DNA from: an uncultured Clostridia bacterium
GTDB lineage: Bacteria; Bacillota; Clostridia; TANB77; CAG-508
DNA length: 13,677 nt
Direction: 5' to 3'
NCBI GenBank assembly: GCA_934154515.1
Contig: CAKPGD010000032.1
Coordinates: 1-13,677 of the forward strand
Positions 12,827 through 13,677 of this stretch are shown here, one piece after another. How positions within the stretch are numbered: position 1 is the stretch's first letter; each line of letters begins with the position of its first letter. The notes beneath the pieces are model-generated. The model had not been told where the DNA came from and did not search any database. It saw only the letters and a program-made list of their open reading frames with translations. The translations under genes and the position numbers were made by a program.

Positions 12827-13677
12827 TATTTTCTCCTCTTTCTAAAAATTTTTTTGATAATTTTATTGCATCTATCATACTATCCTCCATAGAGCAATAT
12901 GTCCAAGCACCATATCTTCCAATACTATAAATATTATTTTTATTTAAATTCGTCATTATTTCTTTAATTTTTACATTATGTTCGTTATTGATATGTACAT
13001 ATGCTGGGTTCATAATAATAGTAGAATATTCAATTAATTTATTTTCTTTAGTAATTCCCATTTTATTTAAATTTTCAAGTGCTTTTTCTAATTGTTCTTC
13101 AATATCAATTTTATCATTTTTACCAAAACCTATTTCTATATACATGCTCAATTTATCTGATGATAATATATTATCATAAAATCCTACTCTATAAAAATTT
13201 ATATTTTTATCTGGTACATAAATCCAGTGTTCTTTATATTGTGATTTATTTTTAAAACCTAAATTAAATACTAGCACTTGGTTATAAGAAAGTTTCTTTT
13301 CTAGTTTGTTGTATTCTTCATTTTTAAATAATTTTAAGAAATTATTTAAAGGCATTGTATTAATTAAGTATTCAAATTTTATTTTTTTATTTTTATTTGT
13401 TATAACATATTTTTCATTTTCATTAATTTCTTGTATTTCAGTATTTAATAATATATCTTTTTTATTTAATTTTTTATATATAGCATCAATAAAACTTTGT
13501 GCTCCTTCTTTAGGATATAGAAACTTATTATTATAAGAGATATTATTATTTTCTTTCATATTATTTATTATTTCTTTTATATTAGCATATGGAAAAAATC
13601 TTCCCATTGCATCTTTGTCCAAACTTTCTAAATTACATGCATATAATTTTTCATTATATGGTTTTAAAAATTTTTCT
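12813..13677 (-). CDS. FAD-dependent amine-oxidase / protoporphyrinogen-oxidase-like protein, 5' end cut by the window
   Basis: The frame is open to the right edge; 287 residues and the stop are visible, and a TTG or ATG inside this stretch would not be the true start. KPYNEKLYACNLESL near residues 5-19, followed by GRFFPYA, is typical of amine-oxidase-like flavoproteins found in polysaccharide loci. The C-terminal GRYGAWTYCSMEDS (about 253-266) matches the FAD-contacting end of the same family, which is related to UDP-galactopyranose mutase and protoporphyrinogen oxidase. The N-terminal dinucleotide-binding GxGxxG motif must lie outside the window. Its middle part is very rich in Lys, Asn and Ile, like the rest of this AT-rich DNA. 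Position at the head of the visible operon and overlap with the acetyltransferase suggest a role in making or modifying a nucleotide sugar or polymer unit. The exact reaction is unknown. Confidence 0.78.
   Translation of the reverse strand, partial: EKFLKPYNEKLYACNLESLDKDAMGRFFPYANIKEIINNMKENNNISYNNKFLYPKEGAQSFIDAIYKKLNKKDILLNTEIQEINENEKYVITNKNKKIKFEYLINTMPLNNFLKLFKNEEYNKLEKKLSYNQVLVFNLGFKNKSQYKEHWIYVPDKNINFYRVGFYDNILSSDKLSMYIEIGFGKNDKIDIEEQLEKALENLNKMGITKENKLIEYSTIIMNPAYVHINNEHNVKIKEIMTNLNKNNIYSIGRYGAWTYCSMEDSMIDAIKLSKKFLERGENNDIN

Overview
The DNA is strongly AT-rich and its genes mostly have good Shine-Dalgarno sites. The left edge holds the 3' end of a cotJC-type spore-coat gene. Together these point to an endospore-forming, low-GC Firmicute, most likely a gut-type Clostridia relative. 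The species cannot be named from this window. Apart from the cotJC end, all intact genes lie on the minus strand, so the window is best read from right to left.

Right half (13677 to 5091): downstream part of a capsule / extracellular polysaccharide locus. It begins with an FAD-dependent amine-oxidase-like protein cut by the window edge. A hexapeptide-repeat acetyltransferase, a UDP-ManNAc dehydrogenase (WecC type) and a UDP-GlcNAc 2-epimerase (WecB type) follow, overlapping or nearly so. The last two convert UDP-GlcNAc to UDP-ManNAcA, so the polymer probably contains ManNAcA. A clear promoter at 9937-9965 (TTGCCA, 17 nt, TATAAT) then starts a regulatory operon: a CpsC/Wzz-like membrane adaptor, a CpsD-like bacterial tyrosine (BY) kinase and a CpsB-like PHP tyrosine phosphatase. 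A minus-strand hairpin at 7456-7497 ends it. A second promoter at 7400-7428 (TTGAAA, 17 nt, TATAAT) drives a second, fused Wzz/BY-kinase with a long C-terminal extension carrying nine perfectly phased 16-residue repeats.

Middle (4566-5090): about 525 bp with no intact gene. It contains a decayed fragment of an IS256/Mutator-type transposase on the plus strand, two IS256-end-like sequences in the same orientation, several hairpins, and the promoter and leader of the next operon.

Left half (4565 to 257): a likely four-gene operon encoding a zeta-toxin/PezT-like P-loop kinase without a visible antitoxin, a group II PLP-dependent decarboxylase, a polymerase-beta-type nucleotidyltransferase and an alkaline-phosphatase-superfamily phosphodiesterase. 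The last three are almost contiguous. I do not recognise this combination. Decarboxylation, nucleotidyl transfer, phosphoryl transfer and phosphodiester cleavage would fit a small-molecule or surface-decoration pathway, but this is inference. A bidirectional terminator at 216-250 separates the operon from the convergent cotJC gene.

The strongest candidates for something new are the four-gene operon and the repeat-bearing fused kinase, whose Walker A' motif is altered.
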